DNA of 64,000 nucleotides, taken from positions 28,843,403 through 28,907,402 of the forward strand of contig CM038722.1 in the NCBI GenBank assembly GCA_021613375.1, in the 5' to 3' direction. The notes under the pieces were generated by a model. That model saw nothing but the letters and a program-made list of their open reading frames with translations, did not search any database and was not told the DNA's origin. The DNA comes from Megaleporinus macrocephalus. Taxonomy: Eukaryota; Chordata; Actinopteri; Characiformes; Anostomidae. Below are positions 34,011-45,828 of this stretch, in pieces. Numbering within the stretch: position 1 is the stretch's first letter; each line of letters begins with the position of its first letter. Made by a program: the position numbers and the translations under genes.

Positions 34011-34080
<70 letters not shown>
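34011..34080. repeat. (TA)n microsatellite
   Basis: Pure TA tract of about 70 bp. Confidence 0.98.
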
Positions 34081-34085
<5 letters not shown>

Positions 34086-34108
34086 TGGGGTATTGTGGTC
34101 TTTCAGCT

Positions 34109-34174
34109 TCACAGTTTGTTCAGAAGCCTGACAGCCTGTAGGTAGAAACTGTTCATTAACGGCAGCCTTTTCAG
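34109..34174 (-). pseudogene. LINE ORF2 C-terminal remnant
   Basis: The minus-strand frame LKRLPLMNSFYLQAVRLLNK ends one residue later at TGA. It aligns with the C-termini of the LINEs at 2.4 and 22.0 kb (NSFIPEAVRLLN, NSFFPQAIRLLN). No recognisable 3' tail survives; a (TA)n tract begins 28 bp away. Confidence 0.7.
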
Positions 34175-34269
34175 TAGTGCGTGATATTTTTGAATTTTTA
34201 TCTTGTTTTTGTGCTAGTACACATGTATGGTGTGCATAATATTATTATATCCTATGGATATGTCTACTT

Positions 34270-34430
34270 CAAATATGCAGGACAGCGGAGAGTACTGTGT
34301 TTATTCTCGTAAACAACAGCTGGCCCTACGACCGAAGGGACGCAAGGGCGTTCTACACACAATACCGGAGAAACTGAGGCGCAAGTTTGGGGGGAGATAC
34401 AGAGCTACTGCAGAGCTGGAGCTAAGATAA
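34270..34430 (+). pseudogene. Possible LINE ORF 5' fragment
   Basis: A short plus-strand frame contains VYSRKQQLALRPKGRKGVLH and IPEKLRRKFGGRYRA. Basic segments of this style precede the endonuclease domain in several fish CR1/L2-group LINEs, but the match is from memory of family style only. It lies close to, and in opposite orientation from, the C-terminal remnant. Confidence 0.35.
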
Positions 34431-35522
34431 AGGTGTCTGTGACAGTAAAATCACTTGAAAATCGCTTGGTGTAAGGCCAGCAATATTTGTTTGTAAGAGT
34501 GTCCCAAAGAGTCCAGAGTAATGCCATCAATCAAACCACACTGTGGTGAAAACTGAGATATCATGATGTTTTGAATCCTTTCTTAAAGAATTGAATTCAA
34601 ATAGAGACACACGTTCTGTTGAGATCGCAATGGTTGGGAAACACCGCTGATGTAGTTGATTCAACAACTCGAGCCTCGTCCTCAGCTGTACAAGTCTCTG
34701 TTTCACAGAAGAGGAGAAAACGCTGTGCAGCTACAGCTCTACGTGAAGCACGTTGCTTGGAAATAGCGCTCTGGTGCACTGAGGACTGACATTATGGCTG
34801 TAATCTCTCGGTTCATGACAGCTGACACACACACACACACACACACAAATGGAGCCCACCCACCCACACACACACCTGTCCGGGCTGGAGTGGATGGAGT
34901 GGAAATTTCTCCCTCGTTCTCCCGTGTAGGTGGAGAAGGCGGTCATGAAGGCAAAAGCTGTGATCCGTCATGCTGTGAATATTAATAGGACGCGTCTGAC
35001 AGCACAACTAATTCGAATGTGTACGGCCTAGAAAGAAAGCAGATGAACAGCGGAGAGTGTGTTCGTGTGTGTTAGGGCTCAAAACATAACACAACACTGG
35101 TCTTTAACACTGAGGAAGCAGCAGGTATGAATAGAACATTGAGCCCTGAACCCAGAGGTGCCAAAACTTTTTGCGAGATGTAATATAAACACAATATATA
35201 AGAAGGTAGGTGTATTTATGTAAATCTTTTATAAAACAAAACCACTGTGGATACAGAGTAAACCGGATTTGGTAGATTAGCAATGGGGTATTATTATGGG
35301 ATGTCCCTTTACTGTTTTAATAGTTTACATTTGAATGAGCTCAACACTGAAAACTGATCTACATAACATTAGGCAGATGTTAATACAGCTTTCTAACTGT
35401 AAGGAGATAAAGATGCATGTACATGCACAATGCTTCTCTGAGCAAACATTTTCAGCGGCTGTGTTCACATTACCTTAGTGACTTAATGAGTCACTTTCAT
35501 ATGTGGTCCTAGATCAGATATG
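34431..35522. other. Mostly unique stretch with an (AC)n tract
   Basis: An interrupted CA tract lies at 34,825-34,877. The rest is unique non-coding sequence without recognised elements. Confidence 0.5.
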
Positions 35523-35530
35523 TATCCAAT

Positions 35531-36428
35531 TAGAGATGGAAAGATCTATCGGCTATGTATCACTATCGGCTGATTTTTAATATAAATATGCAATCAGTGA
35601 TCGGCCGATATTTCTCCAGGTTAGCCAATTCCGAAAGTCAACCGAACATGAGCTTACAAATGAGCTTAATTTCTGTATTTCCAGCTAGTGTTTCGTTAAA
35701 ACCCCCCTCCGGTCCTTGCAATTCCTATCTGAACCACTAGGTGGAAATACATACTCTTTCATTTTCCACAGACTGACTAAAGCAGCGGCTTCAAGAGAAC
35801 AGTTTGCGTTCGCGGCATGTGCTGATAGAAAACATGGCGTCCGTCTGGCAGTTTGTAAAATCGTGTCTCGTTGGGGGAACCAAGACAAAGACATTTAACA
35901 CTACTAATCTGATACCGGGCTTAATAGTATCCCACGCAGCTGAATACAGTGAGTATCAACAAACAGCAGAGCTAGCACGCACAGCTAGCACAAAACAAAC
36001 AACCCAGAACACCATACAGACCAGATCTGACCAGTATGAACAGAACAGCAGCAACAATTCAAGATCTACATTTTATGATTACAGATTGTTATTTAAAATA
36101 ACAGAGTCTGCGTTTAATGATGGCAGTTTTTACTGTATTTATTTAATTAGCTTTTTTAGTTTTAAATTAAGGGTCTAAATGTAATGATTGCAGTATTGGG
36201 GATATTAGTTTGATTTTCTTTTTTTTATTTACTGTTAATTTTATTAAAAATATTATGCTGTATAAACCAGTTTAGACCATGTTCCATGACTTGCTTGAGC
36301 TAATAACTATATGTAGCCCTGCTGTGTCGTATACCCCGCCCTCTATTGGTATAAGCCATCAGCTGATCACGCTGAAAGGTGGGCGACGATCGAAATCGGC
36401 CTCAAAAACGCTGATCGGTCCATCTCTA
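35531..36428. mobile_element. hAT-like element with BED-finger remnant
   Basis: The ends TAGAGATGGAAAGATC and TAGAGATGGACCGATC (right end reverse-complemented) match at 14 of 16 positions. They are flanked by a perfect 8-bp duplication tatccaat (35,523-35,530 and 36,429-36,436). The 898-bp interior keeps part of a transposase N-terminus (next entry) and is otherwise non-coding. Confidence 0.9.
35834..36010 (+). pseudogene. hAT transposase BED zinc-finger remnant
   Basis: The frame MASVWQFVKSCLVGGTKTKT followed by FNTTNLIPGL, then HAAEYSEY, resembles the start of hAT transposases: S-x-VWQFF, then GGTK-x-x-x-FNTTNL-x-x-HL, then EY-x-EY. The first Cys pair and part of the finger are deleted, so it cannot be functional. 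Confidence 0.75.
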
Positions 36429-36436
36429 TATCCAAT

Positions 36437-37964
36437 ACATGGGCTTTTTGCGTGAACGTGAACGTACAGATCGAACTTCATGTGTCTTTTTATGATGTGA
36501 GCATAGACTTACAATCCACAGCAACCCGACGCTGGAACCCAGTTCATATTACAAGCCATTCAGATATTAGTGGAGAAGCTGCAGGACTTCCCTCTTTGTG
36601 AATACCAAACGACAAGAATCATGCTAACAGCTAAGCGGCTAAACCCAACTTCTTTTTATCTCTTTTTTTAATAAACTAATATTATTTCAAATACCTACAA
36701 TCCAAATAATTACAAAAACAAATGATACAAAAAACATTCACACAATATCACAAACATAGGCGTTTAGTTCACAGTTGGTTTGCCTAGAAACAACTTTGGC
36801 AACTTTTGGAGTCCGATTTTGTTCAAATGACCGCTTTACATCTTGTTCTACATAGTTAGCAGTTTGTGATAAATAATTAACCAATGCAAATCTTTTTTTT
36901 ATTAGTTTTAGACAAGTTTCCCCCCAAAACTGCATATAATATAGACTCACTGACATCACTTATTTTACTGACTTATGTATGTTGTCTTATATGTGGTAGT
37001 AACTGTAATGACTGTAACCTGAATGTTGTCTGTAGTTTTGTCCATTTGTATAGAAGTAGATTACAAGTTTAGGCACATAGTTTGTATAATACTAACTGGT
37101 GATTTACCCGTGTAGCTATAAAACTACCCATGTAGCTCTAAAACTAAAGAAGTAAACTTCAGGCCACAGGTGTCTTGGCTGAGAGTACGTTTGGGATGAG
37201 GGGTGAAACGGTATAGGTTTGATTTTGAACAAACTACTCCTTTATGTACAGTAACACGCTCAGTTTGCCAAGTCTTGCCCTTTCTTCTCCTCCATTCTCC
37301 ACAGTGAGTGCTTCTGTTAGCTCGAATAGAAGCTCAGGCTAAACAATCACGGCAGGCGGCCCTCGTTGCACTGCTTATGGCCTGGGGCGTCTGTTCGCCT
37401 TGGCTTTTCACACCCAAACACAAAACAAGTCAATTATTTTCTGTCCCATTGACGCTGCACTGAAGCCGCTCTTCAAGTAACAGCACTCCGAGGTCTGGCT
37501 ATGCTGCAGAACTGATGGGAAGCGGTACGACTTGTTTTCCGCTTGGTTCTAATGGGAAAATTGATGCTTGGACACAAATGCCACTTCACAGCCACCGTGT
37601 GATTGTACAGAAGTGTTGTTTGATGGTTTTTCTCCCGCAGTAGCATACTGACCACTAATGTCTTCCTTTATGTGCCTGGAACCTGATCAAATCACAATAC
37701 ATATGTTTATTACACATTTATAAACACTGAACAAAATCTGAAAAGGCATCCAGTTCCACTGGTTCCAGCCAGTTCTGACTGCAGGTATATAAACTCTTGT
37801 ACATCATAATTGTTAAGTATGATGACTTAGAGGTCAAGATGTACTGTCACCTGTTTTTCATATAAAGATATACATAACGGAAAACAGAACTTTTGTTTCT
37901 CTCTTTGAAAGATAGATATATAAGATATATAATATATAAGATATATATTTGTTTTTTTATTGAT
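36437..37964. other. Unique stretch
   Basis: No gene, repeat array or transposon end recognised. Short ATAT-rich words occur near 37,915-37,950. Confidence 0.45.
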
Positions 37965-38260
37965 TGGTTGTAATCCATTAGCAACCACCTGGGATACCAC
38001 AGCAACAACTTAGCAGCACTTTAGCACCCACTTGGTAAATTATAACACTGGTCTAGCGACCCCTTAGAAGCCACAGGGGATGGATTACCAACAGCTTGGC
38101 AACACCTTAGCAACTATATGGGATAGCATAGCCTTAACACAGAAACACCTTAGCAAGGGATAGCATTGTAACACCTTAACTACCTAATAATCAACATTGA
38201 CAACAAACTAGAATACCAAAGCAGCCTCATGGTAACACCATAGCAACTACCTGGAACTAT
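37965..38260. repeat. Degenerate 'cttagcaaccacctgg' repeat, block 1
   Basis: Irregular repetition of tagcaaccacctgggatacc, acagcaac and aacaccttagcaac at intervals of roughly 30-50 bp. The same words build 39,080-39,560, and a short piece is at 24,850. Confidence 0.7.
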
Positions 38261-38450
38261 GTTGTTTTTGTGATGTCACAAAACACAGCTCATTTACATA
38301 TATCTACCTATTCCTCCTACAGCAGTTTAGCCCCTCCCACTAATGCTGAAGTTCTAATGCATGTAAAAATCTGGACAGCTAACTGAAAGCAGCACAAAAG
38401 AGAGCCAATCAGAACAGAGGTTGTTTACATATGTCAGTTTTAAAGACCCA
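38261..38450. repeat. Dispersed repeat shared with 49.7 kb
   Basis: Words tgtgatgtcacaaaac, cagcagtttagcccctccc, ctgaagttctaa and ctcatttacatat recur at 49,730-49,838 in related order. Class unknown. A short (AAT)n tract with ttcaatttatatagcgcctt follows at 38,475-38,522; this resembles a retroelement end seen in fish, but I cannot confirm it. Confidence 0.5.
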
Positions 38451-38522
38451 GTAAAATATCTTTTATTAATATTATTAATAATAATAATAATAATAATAAG
38501 TTCAATTTATATAGCGCCTTTA

Positions 38523-39079
38523 TTCTAAAGGATAAAGTGAGGAAAATAGGTTATGATTTCTTTGGTACATAAAACCACCTGCGTCAAAAGTGGACCAAAA
38601 AGAACGTGAACATGGGCCCTATAAAGGCATCACTGCTCACTGTTAGTCACGTTTCTGAAGAGATCTCTCAAACTCCTTCAGATGAACTTGTACTTGTCAG
38701 CTTGCGAGAGCAGTAACCATTTAGAACCGCCATGAAACTTTAACGTCTGTCCCATCTCCAACCGTGCTGCGCTGAAACATCAAAACATCTAACCAGACAG
38801 TAGAAGCACTTTTCATTTTTAAAACTCATGTTTTTCAGGAAAGAAAAAAAACCCTCTACATCCATCTAGTCTATAATTTACGTTCACACAGGAGACATTT
38901 TCACTGATCTAAGTGAACAAACAGCATCGACATAGATAGAAAGAGAACATCTCTTATACCGATTGTTGTAGCCAAACTTGCAAATATAAAATTAAGTATA
39001 AAAGTATACTGAACTAAAATTTTAATACAAAATACACTAGGAATGTCAAGGAGTCTCAGTATTTAAACACATTTAAGGA
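38523..39079. other. Unique stretch
   Basis: No gene or repeat family recognised. Confidence 0.45.
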
Positions 39080-39560
39080 TATAAGACATCTCCTTGGGTA
39101 CCGCAACTGACATCACCTTAGCAACCACTTTGGATAGTATCGCAACGGGGCCTGACATCCCTTAGCAACCATCTGCGAAGGCATAGCAGTGGCCTAGCAA
39201 CACCTTAACAACCAACTGGGATACCATAGCAACAAAGCCTATCATCACCTTAGCAACCACCTGGCATGGCATAGCAAGGGGGCCTAACATCACCTTAGCA
39301 ACCACCTGAGATAGCATAGCATTGGGGTCTAACTTCACCTTAGCGACCACCTGAGATAGCACAGCAGTGGCCTAGCAACACTTTAACAACCACCTGGGAA
39401 CCATAGCTATGGGGCTCTAACGTCACCTTAACAACCACATGGTATAGCATAGCAATGGCCTGGCAACACCTTAACAATCACCTGGGATACCATGGCAACA
39501 GGGTCTGACATCATCTTGCAAAACCTTAGCAACCATCTGGAACACTAGAGCAGCAGTGTT
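39080..39560. repeat. Degenerate 'cttagcaaccacctgg' repeat, block 2
   Basis: About eight imperfect units of roughly 55-65 bp, each with acatcaccttagcaaccacc, tgagatagcatagca and ggggcctaac-type words. A minus-strand frame of 66 codons with repeated SQVVAKV results from the repetition. Confidence 0.75.
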
Positions 39561-39995
39561 GAGGGTGGTCCACCACCAGCTGCCCTGTGGTCAGGAACTG
39601 ACCGGCTGTGATAAGGGTTCACAGGCTGCAGTCTGTACGACTACAGATCAGGCTGTTGTTTCTGATAAATTGGCCAGTCGGTTCTATGCTGCTGTTTAAT
39701 GAAGAGCTACAGAGGAAATAACTGCAGGCATTTCAGCACCACAGAGCAGCAGCCAATCACAGATCTGCTATTATACCGGGCAAAGAAGGTAGGTTGCCAT
39801 GGAGATTCGTTTAGCTGCTATAGGCCCTGACAACCTTTCTCTCTGTCTCTCTTTCTCTCTCTCTCTCTTTCTCTCTCCCTTCAACACATACACATTCTGA
39901 TTGTGAGATGACTCTCATGTTTTGCAATCTTGTGCTTGTACTGAAGGGCTATTCAGTTAGTTTTGGTATTCTTTGCTGCTGAGCTGACAGTCAGA
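39561..39995. other. Unique stretch with a CT tract
   Basis: A pyrimidine tract of ctctctttctctct type lies at 39,838-39,878. Nothing else recognised. Confidence 0.5.
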
Positions 39996-40518
39996 GGTGT
40001 ATCTGTACCTGTACTTGTATCAGTATCTGTACCTGTATCTACTTGTACCTGTATCTGTACCTGTTCCAATATCTGTATCCATACCTGCATCTACCTGTAC
40101 CAGTATCTGTACCTGTATATGTATCTGTACATGTATCTACCTGTACCTGCATCTATATCAGTACATGTATCTGTATCAGTACCTGTACATCTATCTGTAT
40201 CAGTACATGTATCTGTATCTGTATCAGTACCTGTATCTGTATCAGTACATGTATTTATACCTGTATATGTATCTGTATATGTATCTATACCTATATCTAC
40301 CTGTACCTGTATCTGTACATCTATTTGTATCAGTACCTGTATCTATACCTGTATATGTATCTGTACCTATATCTACCTGTACCTGTGTCTGTACATATAT
40401 CTGTATCTGTATCTATACCTGTATATGTATCTGTATATGTATCTGTACCTATATCTACCTGTACCTGTGTCTGTACATATATCTGTATCTGTATCTATAC
40501 CTGTATATGTACATGTAT
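39996..40518. repeat. Hexamer-based tandem repeat (CTGTAY)n
   Basis: Built from ctgtac, ctgtat and ctatac hexamers, in part grouped as longer words such as ctgtacctgtatctgtatc. Since six is divisible by three and no hexamer gives a stop on the plus strand, all three plus frames are open (up to 263 codons, Tyr/Leu/Val/Ser-rich). These are not genes. Confidence 0.95.
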
Positions 40519-40964
40519 CAGCCAAAAAGAAAAAGAATCAAATGGCTGAAACAGCTGAAACGGCTGAATCGGCTTTACTTGCAGCCCCTATGAGGCTCGT
40601 TTGTTTTACTTATTTAGCAGAATCATGTGTACATGCACTCCAGTGCTCGCTTGGCGTATTTAAAGGAACACTTCGGCTAAAACGAAAAACGTACCCATCA
40701 TTACATCTGCTGGAGCTGTCATGCCTACTCACATCCTATAGCGGTGGTCCCTAGAGTGAGGTTTTCACCTTAAACCCCTTAAATGGCCTGCAACCACCGG
40801 TGAGTTCCAATTGTTATTACACACTTCTACAGCATAAAATATCTCTATGTAATACGTGTAGTTACTGAAAAATAAGCCTTAGTATTTAATCCGATTGTTC
40901 AGTTTCATAGTGTCTAATCAATATCTCAAAGTGTCCATATACTAAAACTAGTTAGGATTAGGTT
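40519..40964. other. Unique stretch
   Basis: No element recognised; it includes the non-repetitive tail of a repeat-driven open frame. Confidence 0.45.
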
Positions 40965-41527
40965 GGACAAATATGTGGGCAGAGAAAGAAGAACAGTTTA
41001 TGCCCACCAGCCACTTTAAAACAACCTCCTGGTATCTACACTCATTGTCCATTGTATCAGCTTTAATACCCTGTTCTTCAATGATCAGGACCACCACAGA
41101 GCTGGTATTATCTGGGTGGGGGATCATTCTCAGCACTGCAGTGACACTGATGTGGTGGTGGGGTGTTATGTGTTGCGCTGGTGTGTCCACTCTATTAGAC
41201 ACTCCCACCTTGTTGGTCCACCTTTTAGATACAGAGATGACAGCTCATCTGTAACTGTTCCTTTAGTTCTACATCAGTGGTCACAGGACGCTGTCCACAG
41301 GACGCTGTCCACAGGACACTGTTGTCTGGATAGTTTTGGTTGGTGGACGATTCTCAGTCCAGCAGTGACACTGAGGTGTTTAAACAACCCAGCAGCACTG
41401 CTGTGTCTGATCCACTCACACCAGCACCACCATGTCAGTGTTATTGCACAGCTGAGAATGGTCTGCTGCCCAATTAATACCTGCTCCATGGTGGTCCTGT
41501 GGGGCGTGACCACTGAAGAACAGGGAG
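40965..41527. mobile_element. Foldback-type DNA element with long inverted arms
   Basis: The left arm (about 41,088-41,200: gaccaccacagagctggtat, atcattctcagcactgcagt, gacactgatgtggtggtg) and the right arm (about 41,385-41,500: ccaccatgtcagtgttattg, agctgagaatggtc, ctccatggtggtcc) are inverted copies. The middle holds a short tandem tcacaggacgctgtc. No protein. Related pieces lie at 45.6 and 47.1 kb. Confidence 0.8.
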
Positions 41528-42526
41528 GATAATAAAAACTGCCCTAAGGCCTCTGTTAGTCAGAAGCCTTGGGGCAGTGGCTCCACTGGTTGGCCTGGTC
41601 AGCAAAGAATCTCTGGATGAAATGATTTCTGAGATACAAAGTTCTGATAGGAGAGTGAAGATACTGACACAAACCAACACAGCAGTACAACAGAACACAC
41701 ACACACACACACACACACACCCACACACACACACAGTAGCTGGCCTAAGCACAAGCATGACACTTAAAGAAGAGCCACTGGACTCAATCCTCCACTTCTC
41801 CACAGCACAGTGGGATCAGTGATCTGTTCTTTATTCTCTCTCACAGTCACACAAACACAGAGAGATAGAGAGACTTTCACTTCCTCTTTTTTTCTTCTCC
41901 CGTGTCTTTACTTCTCTGACTCTCAGACACATAAACAACGTGAATAAAGCAACACAATGGAGCAACATATTGCTACATGTAGTGATTGTGTTCTGACCCA
42001 CAGTTTCATCACAACAACAAGAATAACAGCATCTTAAATTTTTAATGCTTGTTTTCCTGCATTGCTTGCTCAACAGCAGCTGCTCTCTATTCCAAGATGA
42101 ATGGACGACAGAAATGCTGCAAAATAGCTCAGAATATAATCTTATATTAGAAATTAAGAATGTTTTTATTCCTTATGTAAAGTTCTCTGCTTTGTTTGCA
42201 GAGAGATGACTTACTCAAACATATTTAGGCCAAACACAAACATAGCGTACAGTGTAAAGTTTTAAGACTGCATGACTATAAAGTGTTATATCAGACATTA
42301 AGCAAAGTTAGATGTACAAAGATAAGTAGACAGAAGTATAAATATTGGCCAAAAATGTAATGAGCATCGATGATGACTGTGTCTAATTCCCAGTCTGCTG
42401 TGTCAACGTAGCACAACTAAACACAAGAGAAATGAATAAACCAGGCTCTACATGTGCAGGTCACGTTATTATATGTATTATATTTAAAGAGTCAGAGAAG
42501 AAGCTTGTATTTCGTCAGCAAATAAA
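41528..42526. other. Mostly unique stretch with an (AC)n tract
   Basis: An (AC)n tract lies at 41,695-41,735. The preceding 40 codons (ESLDEMISEIQSSDRRVKIL) look protein-like but have no recognised family and run into the AC tract. Nothing else recognised. Confidence 0.4.
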
Positions 42527-42795
42527 TATTGAAACAGTATTAATATAGTAAGTAGTGATTTTACATACATCAGTGTGTTTATTTAACCCTTTCCAAGCTT
42601 CTCCTTCTATAAACAACCCAGTATTATTTACAGTTCTCATCTAATACCTGCTTTGACTGCTCAGTACTTCATTAAGCTAAATCAAGATTACTGCTGAAGG
42701 AACTGAATACATTCATACAATGTCTGGGGCGTCCAGGAGAAATCTGGAACCTAACTTTGTTCTTCAAACTGGAGCTCAAGAAATGATCTCCTTCT
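42527..42795 (+). repeat. Dispersed repeat family A, copy 5
   Basis: Runs from aaacagtattaatatagtaa through gtctggggcgtccaggagaa (42,722) to aagaaatgatctccttcttt, where similarity ends at a point close to the end of copy 1. Confidence 0.87.
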
Positions 42796-43104
42796 TTATT
42801 CACAATCATCAAGCTTCTTGAAAATCTAGAGACGCAGCCTTGGTCTTCCTTACGGTGGCGCTATAGCAAACTGCTTCACCCAGTTGGTCCCTCGCAGACT
42901 AGCAAATGCAAAAAGACCTTTGAGGAACTTCACAACTTGCGCAACTGTCCCAAGGGTTTGGCAAAAAGCTCATTTCTCAAAACAAGAAGTCAACAGGAGG
43001 TAAACACGACCTTAGTTAATGTGTGAAAGAGCACATATCAGCCTGAAACAGAGCCGTTTTCAGAACAAGAGTTCAATTAAACGGACACGAAAGCTCTGTC
43101 ACAC
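42796..43104. other. Unique stretch
   Basis: No element recognised. Confidence 0.45.
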
Positions 43105-43408
43105 AGGCTAGCTTCGCTTTCTGGTTAGCTTTTGCTTCCTGGTTAACTTTTGCTTGCTAGTTAACTTTTGCTTGCTAGTTAACTTTTGCTTGCTGGTTAG
43201 CTTTTGCTTTCTGGTTAGCTTTTGCTTTCTGGTTAGCTTTTGCTTTCTAGTTAGCTTTTGCTTTCTAGTTAGCATTTGCTTTCTAGTTAGCATTTGCTTG
43301 CTGGTTAGCTTTTGCTTTCTGGTTAGCTTTTGCTTTCTGGTTAGCTTTTGCTTTCTAGTTAGCTTTTGCTTTCTAGTTAGCATTTGCTTGGTGGTTAGCT
43401 TTTGCTTA
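43105..43408. repeat. 18-bp minisatellite
   Basis: About 17 tandem units ctggttagcttttgcttt with variants (gct/gca, ctgg/ctag). Eighteen bases equal six codons, so both strands stay open (LTRKQK repeats on the minus strand, FCFLVS on the plus). Not taken as coding. Confidence 0.95.
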
Positions 43409-43439
43409 AAACACATAAAAACACAGAGACACTGTAGAG

Positions 43440-44162
43440 CAGGAGTATTTAATTAGAGTCCAGTACGGTCCAGTCAGAGGGAATTTCCTCAGGCCAAGGT
43501 CCGGACCGCGTTTGTATTATAACCGTAACTTGTGTTATGATTCGGTGCCAGATCCTGTATACTGAAGCAGCTTAGTAGTTCTATTAGCATTTTATATCAC
43601 CAGCAACTGAAAGATAAACCAAATTACACATACTGTTCAGTATATTTCAACTATATTTATTGTTTTAAATGAGGAACTGAATGAATTAATTTATAGAACT
43701 TCAAATAAAAAAAGAGAATGCACCTTAAAGTGTTTATTTATAGAAAAAGTAAATAAAAGGTGCAGCTTCTTAACTCTGTTTCACATCTTCACCTGTTGGT
43801 TTGGAGCTGTCTGTTCGAAGAATAAAAATATGGCTCTCCATTACTGGTTAAAAAGCGATTTTCACCATCGACTGCTGCTTCTCGTTTCGTACCTCGCCTG
43901 TGTGGGCACCGCAGTCCCGAATCTGTACAGATCTGATTGGCTGAGGAGCGCCTTTGGTGAACTTACAACACATGCGATTGGTGAGGTTACTGTACTGCAA
44001 AGCCCGTATACCATAAAGACAAGAAAAACTCAGCAGCTTAAAATAAACACTGTCAAAATTAAGCCCCAATTAAGCAGTTCTCAATAGTTTATCGATTTAG
44101 GTCCACACTGGAAGACGTCTGGGTTCGGACCTGGACCACGGTCCACCTATTAGTGATCTCCG
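43440..44162. mobile_element. 720-bp hAT-like element, copy 1
   Basis: The left end caggagtatttaattag and right end (ctattagtgatctccg) are imperfect inverted repeats. The 8-bp duplication ctgtagag is perfect (43,432-43,439 and 44,163-44,170). The internal landmarks ctgattggctgaggagcgcc and tgcaaagcccgtata also occur in the 59.3 kb copy. It has no transposase. A short plus-strand frame of 85 codons is not recognised as protein. Confidence 0.9.
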
Positions 44163-44170
44163 CTGTAGAG

Positions 44171-45587
44171 TAACACAGTTCTGTTATAGTTCTAGAGGTG
44201 GGACACCCCACTTTAGCCTCAGGATTGGTGAGGACCCTGCTTACGTATGCATGACTCAAAATCAGGACCCACATTTCCTTAAACAAGGAAAACAAGGGCA
44301 CTGTTGAGTCATTGACGTCATTATTTCTAGATACATGCTGCATGCCTTAGGCGAGCCCTGGACAGCAAAGAAACCAAACAAATGGATTCTCAACCAAATC
44401 ATGCCTCACCCTTTACTTGAAGCCCAGATAACCAAAGAGCTACTCTGAGAGTAACCAAGTCATTGAGAAAGTTCTGAGGTAAAAGCAGAGGACCATCTAC
44501 AAGATGGAGGGATACAATCAGAAGATCTTGAACCAGGCCTCCAGAAGCCTTGACGGGAGATGGAACATTCTGGAGAATGAACACTATCCATATGGTCACC
44601 ATGAGTCAAAATCCACTTGATGGGACTTCATTTTAACCTACATAAATTATTATTATGTGATTACACAAATACCGAAATTCATCAGAACACCCACCGAAAC
44701 ACATCTGGAGCTGGTCAGGATACTCCCAGCACACAGTTAAAGAAATAAACGGCTAAACGGAGGCTAGTGCCCTCAGGAGAAGGTCTTCAGTACCTCTGGT
44801 TAGGGGGTCTAATTGAGTCCTGTGTTCATAAAAAAAAGAGCAAACGTGTTGGTGCATGGCATCTCCTCTGGGAGAGAGAGACAGAGAGAGTGACTGACTT
44901 TATGAATCATAGAGTATCGGTTGATTTCAGTTTCAAACTGTGTGTGTGTGGGCGTGCGAGCGAGCTCTAATCCTGAGTGCTTGAGGGGGCATTACGTGGA
45001 CGAGGTCCAGCGGCGGCACCTGTTTGGCTCTGATCGCTTTAACGCAGTGCCACAGAGGGTGAGTAAACTATAAGCCACGAGGTTTGACCTCTCCGTGCTC
45101 CGCCCACAAAGCATTCCTACATAGCAACTGTTGTGAGGTTGCTATCTGTTGTCCATCTGTTGTCATGCGCAATCTGCCAGCCACCACTTATCACTGGTCA
45201 CGTTCTAACCACGGGGCCGTAATTGACCAGATATTACTGACAGGTAATGACATTTCAAGGCAACTGACTGATCCATGCTCCGCCTACAAACGCAGTCTAT
45301 CTTAGCAACTGTTCCTAGGTTGGACAAACTTTAGCCCCCTAAATGGCTAGGATCCCACCTTGTTGGGTCTATGCTTTCACTACTACAATAATAACACAGT
45401 CTGTACACTTATATAACATGTATTAACTGAATATTAAGACTTAGTGTGTGATACACTTAGGTGGTGATGTTGGGCCCTGTTGCTATGGTATTCCAGGTTG
45501 TTGTTAGTGTGTAGTACGTAAAGTTTGGGATTTTAGGAGATTAAGTTGTTGCCGTATATTATAGATTATCACGTTCGGTATTATTGG
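44171..45587. other. Mostly unique stretch
   Basis: No gene found. A diverged internal duplication links 45,096-45,143 and 45,271-45,320 (tgctccgcc, acaaa, tagcaactgtt, aggtt). Confidence 0.45.
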
Positions 45588-45828
45588 CAACAACACACGC
45601 AAGTCAAAGCCAAACGTTCTGTTGGTCACAGGAAGCTGCTGTCTGGATAGTTTTGGTTGGGGGGGCTATACTTAGTCCGGCAGTGACTCTGAGGTGTTTA
45701 AATACTCCAGTAGCAGCACGTACACCAGCACAACACACCCTAACACATCACCACCATGTCAGTGTCACAGCAGTGCTGAGAATGGTCCACCTCCCTAATA
45801 GTACCAGCTCTATGGTGATCCTGTGGGG
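45588..45828. mobile_element. Half copy of the foldback element
   Basis: Matches the right half of the 41 kb element: ctgtctggatagttttggtt, ctctgaggtgtttaaa, caccaccatgtcagtgt, cagtgctgagaatggtcca. It is followed directly by family A copy 6 after gtggggtcc. Confidence 0.8.

Noticed and set aside
39963..40754. 263-, 198- and 168-codon plus-strand frames rich in Tyr, Leu, Val and Ser
   Set aside because: All three plus frames are open at once because the hexamer repeat lacks stop codons; this is low-complexity DNA.
43108..43456. LTRKQK / FCFLVS repeat proteins on both strands
   Set aside because: An 18-bp minisatellite gives six-residue repeats on either strand; nothing supports expression.
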